Assembly: GCF_043197795.1 (NCBI RefSeq)
Contig: NZ_JBICTU010000032.1
Span: forward strand, 18,229 to 82,228
Origin: Sphaerisporangium sp040649355
Lineage (GTDB): Bacteria; Actinomycetota; Actinomycetes; Streptosporangiales; Streptosporangiaceae
Length of the DNA: 64,000 nucleotides
Direction of reading: 5' to 3'
The position numbers and the translations under genes were made by a program. Numbering within the stretch: the first letter of the stretch is position 1; each line of letters begins with the position of its first letter. The notes under the pieces are model-generated. The model had not been told where the DNA came from and ran no database searches. It saw only the letters and a list, made by a program, of their open reading frames with translations. Shown piece by piece: positions 60,553 through 64,000 of the stretch.

Positions 60553-61188
60553 GTGGTTGATGTCGATCATTCAGGCCTCCGGCTGGCCAACGACCTGTTC
60601 TTTGTTATGCATGACGACATAACCGGTCGAATGCGGCTGGCCCCCCGGCTGACCGGGCTCGCGCTGGCCGCCGCCCTCGTGGGTGAGCTCATGCTGACCG
60701 GACGGGTCACCGTGGGGCTGGCGGCGAGGCAGATACGGCTCGTCCCCGTCGACACGGCGCCGACCGGCGACGCCGTCACCCAGAGCGCCCTGGACCACAT
60801 CGTCGCCGAGCCCTCGCACCGGTTCCGCACGTGGCTGCAGTTCCTCGCCCGTACGGCGTATGCCGACGTCGCGGCCCGGATGACCGCCGAAGGGCTGCTG
60901 CGCCCGGCGAGCGGACGCCTGACGCGGAGGCAGGCGCCGGTCGACCCGAACACCGCCGCGTGGCCCGTCGGGCGGCTCAACCTGGCGATCCAGAGGAGCC
61001 AGCCGCTAGACGCCCAGGACGGCGTCCTGCTCGGGCTGCTCACCGTGACCGGCGGCGGCCGGCTCGTCCTGTGGGACCAGAACCCCGCGTACCTGTCCCG
61101 GTCGAGGTCCGCCCTTCCCCTGCCCCTGCAGGAGCTGGTCACCCAGACCGAGGCCGCGATCGGCGACTCGGTGATCAGCCGCCGGTGA
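60553..61188 (+). CDS. GPP34 (Golgi phosphoprotein 3-like) family protein
   Basis: 211 residues. Helical GPP34 fold: LRLANDLFFVMHDDITGRMRLAPRLTGLALAAALVGELMLTGRVTV, then EPSHRFRTWLQFLARTAYADVAARMTAEGLL, and LNLAIQRSQPLDAQDGVLLGLLTVTG with a final VISRR. Eukaryotic homologues bind phosphatidylinositol 4-phosphate; actinomycetes carry many copies whose role is unknown. The GTG start lacks a ribosome site, but truncating it would remove the conserved ANDLFF segment. Confidence 0.85.
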   Translation: MVDVDHSGLRLANDLFFVMHDDITGRMRLAPRLTGLALAAALVGELMLTGRVTVGLAARQIRLVPVDTAPTGDAVTQSALDHIVAEPSHRFRTWLQFLARTAYADVAARMTAEGLLRPASGRLTRRQAPVDPNTAAWPVGRLNLAIQRSQPLDAQDGVLLGLLTVTGGGRLVLWDQNPAYLSRSRSALPLPLQELVTQTEAAIGDSVISRR

Positions 61189-61278
61189 ACCCGCCGCCCC
61201 GCGCGCCCGTCCGGACTGTCGCAGGCGCGCGCTAGGGTCCTGCGGTGAGGGACCGCAGATGATTCCGGGGAGCTTACG

Positions 61279-63444
61279 GTGACCGTGCTCGCGAAGCCCC
61301 GCGTGACGGAGGTCGAAGCCTCCGTCGAGCGACTGGTGTTCGTCCGCGATGATGAGTACACGGTCGCGCGCATGAGCGCCGAGGGGCTGAGCGGGTTCGT
61401 CGCCTCGGGCCGCGCGCTCGCCGGGGTGCAGCCGGGCGAGACGCTGCGGCTCGCCGGCGACTGGGACGAGCACCCGCGCCACGGCGGCCGCCTGGTGGTC
61501 ACGCGGTGCGAGCGCGTGGTCCCCTCGACCGTGCGCGCCATCAGGCTGTACCTCGGGTCGGGCCTGATCCGCGGCATCGGGCCGAGGCTCGCCCACGCGA
61601 TCGTCAGCCACTTCGGCCACGAGACGCTCACGGTCATCGACACCGAGCCTGAGCGCCTCACGGAGGTCGTCAACATCGGCGCCGCGCGGCAGGCGCAGAT
61701 CGTCCAGGCGTGGGCGGAGCAGAGGGCGGTCGCCTCGCTGATGGTCGTCCTGCAGGGTTTCGGGATCAGCCCGCTGCTCGCGGCCAAGATCTACCAGGTG
61801 TACGGCGACGACGCGCACGACGTCCTCGTCTCCGACCCCTACCGGCTGATCGGCCAGGTCAGGGGCATCGCATTCCTCACCGCCGACCGCATCGCGCTGC
61901 GATCGGGAGTGCCCGAGAACAGCCCGCGGCGCGTCAAGGCGGCGATCCTCGACAGGCTGGAGACGGCGGCGGCCCGCGACGGGCACTGCTTCCTGCCGCT
62001 GCCCGTTCTCGTCGCCCAGGCGGCGAGCCTGGTCGAGCAGGCGGACGAGCTGATCCACCAGGCGGTCGACGCGCTGGTCGCCGAGCGCCGGGTGGTCACC
62101 GAGGCGTCGCCGGCCGGCCCCGGCCAGGTGGTGGTGTACTCCAAGGAGCAGCACAGCCACGAGGTCGCGCTGGCGACGCACCTGACCCGGCTGTGGCGGG
62201 CCCGCTCGACGCTGCGGCTGCGCGCGTTCGCGGAGGACGACGGACTCGACGAGGACCAGCGGGTGGCAGTCAATCTGGCTCTGACCAGCACCCTGTCCGT
62301 CATCACCGGCGGTCCCGGCTGCGGCAAGAGCCACACGCTGAAGGTGCTGGCGGCGACCGTGCGGGCGATGGGCGGCACGGTGACCCTCACCGCGCCGACG
62401 GGCAAGGCGGCCAAGCGCCTGTCGGAGCTCACCGGCCTGCCCGCGATGACCGTGCACCGGCTGCTCGCCCAGCAGCCCGAGCGCGAGGAGGGCACGCTGT
62501 TCCAGCAGTCCCCCGCCGAGGCCGACCTCATCGTGGTCGACGAGGCGTCGATGCTCGACTTGCGGCTCGCCACCCGGCTGGCGGCCGCGATCCCGGCGGG
62601 CAGCCATCTGCTGCTGGTCGGCGACAGCGACCAGCTCCCGAGCATCGGTCCCGGGAGCGTGCTGGCCGACCTGCTGCGCGTGGAGGAGGTCCCGCGCATC
62701 CGGCTGACCCGCGTCTTCCGGCAGGCCGAGGACAGCGGCATCGTCCGGGCCGCCCATCGGATCCGGGCGGGCGAGCTGCCCGCGCTGCCGGGCCGGGGCG
62801 GCTTCTGGTTCGAGGAGCTGGACGACCCCGACCGGGTGGCCGAGCGGGTGGTCCACCTGGCCACGGAGGCGATCCCCCGCAAGCAGAAGATCGGCGGCGA
62901 CCAGGTCCAGGTGCTGTGCCCGATGCGCAAGGGCGCCACGGGCACCGCCGCGCTCGGCCGCCGGCTGCAGGAGCGGCTCAACCCCCCGCGCGAGGGCGCG
63001 GCCGAGCACTGGTCGGGCCCGTCGGTCTTCCGGGTGGGCGACCGCGTCATGCCGGTCCGCAACAACTACGACAAGGGGGTGTTCAACGGGGAGACCGCCA
63101 CGGTCACGGCGGTGAGCCCCGAGGAGCGACTGGTCGAGATCCGCACCGACGACGGGGACAGCGTGGAGTACACCTTCGACGAGCTCGACGAGCTGACCCA
63201 CGCCTACGCGATCAGCGTGCACCGCTCCCAGGGCAGCGAGTATCCCTTCGTGGTGGCGCCGATCGTGGCCGAGGCCGGAGGCGTCATGCTCCAGCGCAGG
63301 CTGCTGTACACGCTGGTCACCAGGGCGAGGTCCTGGGTGGTCCTCGTCGGCCAGCGCGAGGCGCTGGAGACCGCGGTGCGCCGGCTCGGCTTCCGCAGGA
63401 ACACCGGCCTGGCCTCCCGTCTCGCCCTGGGCATGGCCGGCTGA
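61279..63444 (+). CDS. RecD2-like SF1B DNA helicase
   Basis: 721 residues from GTG 61279 (GGGGAG 6 bases upstream). N-terminal OB-like domain, helix-hairpin-helix-rich region (LIRGIGPRLAHAIVSHFG; FGISPLLAAKIYQVYG), then motor motifs: Walker A GGPGCGKSH, APTGKAAKRL, Walker B VVDEASMLD, GDSDQLPSIGPGSVLADLL (motif III) and VHRSQGSEYPFVV plus TLVTRARSW (motifs V-VI). No RecB/RecC partners nearby. RecD2-type helicases unwind 5'-to-3' and act in repair and replication-fork restart. Confidence 0.92.
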   Translation: MTVLAKPRVTEVEASVERLVFVRDDEYTVARMSAEGLSGFVASGRALAGVQPGETLRLAGDWDEHPRHGGRLVVTRCERVVPSTVRAIRLYLGSGLIRGIGPRLAHAIVSHFGHETLTVIDTEPERLTEVVNIGAARQAQIVQAWAEQRAVASLMVVLQGFGISPLLAAKIYQVYGDDAHDVLVSDPYRLIGQVRGIAFLTADRIALRSGVPENSPRRVKAAILDRLETAAARDGHCFLPLPVLVAQAASLVEQADELIHQAVDALVAERRVVTEASPAGPGQVVVYSKEQHSHEVALATHLTRLWRARSTLRLRAFAEDDGLDEDQRVAVNLALTSTLSVITGGPGCGKSHTLKVLAATVRAMGGTVTLTAPTGKAAKRLSELTGLPAMTVHRLLAQQPEREEGTLFQQSPAEADLIVVDEASMLDLRLATRLAAAIPAGSHLLLVGDSDQLPSIGPGSVLADLLRVEEVPRIRLTRVFRQAEDSGIVRAAHRIRAGELPALPGRGGFWFEELDDPDRVAERVVHLATEAIPRKQKIGGDQVQVLCPMRKGATGTAALGRRLQERLNPPREGAAEHWSGPSVFRVGDRVMPVRNNYDKGVFNGETATVTAVSPEERLVEIRTDDGDSVEYTFDELDELTHAYAISVHRSQGSEYPFVVAPIVAEAGGVMLQRRLLYTLVTRARSWVVLVGQREALETAVRRLGFRRNTGLASRLALGMAG

Positions 63445-64000
63445 CGGGCGCCCGCCGCGCGGGTGCGGCATACGAGCATGGCCTGGTGGTCCTGGCCGCT
63501 CCCATGCCACGACACCCGGGGCCTGTCAGCGTGAGGGCGGTTCCGCGCTGATGCCCCTGGACGGCGTCCGGCCGAGCCAGAGAGATCCGATGACTTCGGC
63601 TCACTCGTCGGGCAGCCGATTGCGTCGTCTCACCTCTGGACCGATCCAGTCCAGGGCTATGAGCTGTGCGTTCTCTACGGGAGGACCAGGAGCCGTTTCC
63701 GGCGCATTACTCAAGTATTGCGTTCACATGTCAGATCCTGTCAGGATGCATGCAAGCGGTCCGATGTTAGCGGCGTGACATTCCCCGCTTCGTGTCTTCT
63801 GGTGGCGTTCTGTCGAAACGGAGCCCGATCCCGCAGGGAACGGGCCGTGGAGCTCTCCCTGGTGACGCGGCGCGTGCTCATCGCCGTCCGGCCTGCCCCG
63901 GCTTCGATCGCGATCGGCGACGGCCGCCGATCGAGCGTCCGGGCTCTGACCGGCACGACCTCCAGCGGGCGCGACGTGTACGAACAGTCGCTCTTACTCG
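63445..64000. other. Intergenic region at the right edge
   Basis: 556 bases with no supported gene. A small palindrome, ATCCTG-T-CAGGAT, at 63735-63747 sits in an AT-richer stretch that may be the promoter of a gene beyond the window. Short open frames here lack ribosome sites and protein character. Confidence 0.4.

Noticed and set aside
63551..63778. 75-residue plus-strand open frame at the right edge
   Set aside because: No ribosome site, no recognisable domain, and composition unlike the confident genes of the window.

Overview
The window is very GC-rich, uses GTG starts often, and overlaps genes by ATGA or GTGA junctions. Its families (SorC, IclR, DUF305, GPP34, DUF1996, AA10 LPMO, type I PKS) are those of a soil actinomycete, probably a Streptosporangiaceae-like genus. 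That placement is inference from gene content and codon use; no rRNA, tRNA, CRISPR array, transposase or phage gene was seen.

Layout. 1-1.9 kb: tail of a family 2 glycosyltransferase and a membrane-anchored endonuclease/exonuclease/phosphatase-fold protein. 2.1-9.9 kb: an IclR regulator, an aldehyde dehydrogenase, a complete ribose-type ABC importer (ATPase, permease, lipoprotein) and a large secreted protein with a C-terminal F5/8-type carbohydrate-binding domain, probably one sugar uptake unit. 9.9-15.3 kb: STAS anti-anti-sigma factor, sirtuin, orphan histidine kinase, DUF305 lipoprotein, AA10 lytic polysaccharide monooxygenase and an SRPBCC protein. 15.4-22.6 kb: a six-gene minus-strand operon, hyfI-B-C-E-F-G-like, resembling membrane hydrogenase 4 but lacking the nickel-iron cysteines and any ferredoxin subunit, so probably an energy-converting hydrogenase-related (Ehr-type) complex. 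23.5-33.2 kb: one 9.7-kb PKS gene with a KSQ loading module (methylmalonyl-type AT) and one KS-AT(malonyl)-DH-KR-ACP module plus thioesterase, without tailoring genes nearby. 33.3-40.5 kb: a minus-strand peptide/nickel-type ABC operon whose DppB-like permease and fused DppD-DppF-like ATPase both carry frameshifts, followed by SDR, SnoaL-like and a short MOSC gene. 41-45.1 kb: LysR, hydantoin/Asp-Glu racemase-family enzyme and NCS1 transporter, with a divergent XRE-cupin regulator. 45.2-51.2 kb: ArsR-MFS pair, secreted M1 peptidase, metallo-beta-lactamase-fold protein and a secreted discoidin-DUF1996 protein. 51.7-60.1 kb: a divergent sugar regulon: SorC regulator and RPE-fold epimerase leftward; ribose-type ABC importer, SIS isomerase, FGGY kinase and FSA-type aldolase rightward. 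60.5-63.4 kb: a GPP34 protein and a RecD2-like helicase.

How the parts work together. Two separate Rbs-type importers come with their own regulators (IclR, SorC) and enzymes; the second has a nearly complete path from imported sugar through phosphorylation and isomerisation to aldol cleavage. Several regulators sit beside inverted repeats that overlap their own start codons or promoters (IclR, XRE-cupin, ArsR, SorC). Two identical LacI-like operators precede the DUF1996 gene although no LacI gene is in the window.

The most noteworthy items are the cysteine-less hydrogenase-like complex, the stand-alone KSQ PKS with a compensating pair of C-run frameshifts and codon-usage mosaicism, the two broken genes in the dpp-like operon, and the SorC sugar-phosphate pathway of unknown substrate.
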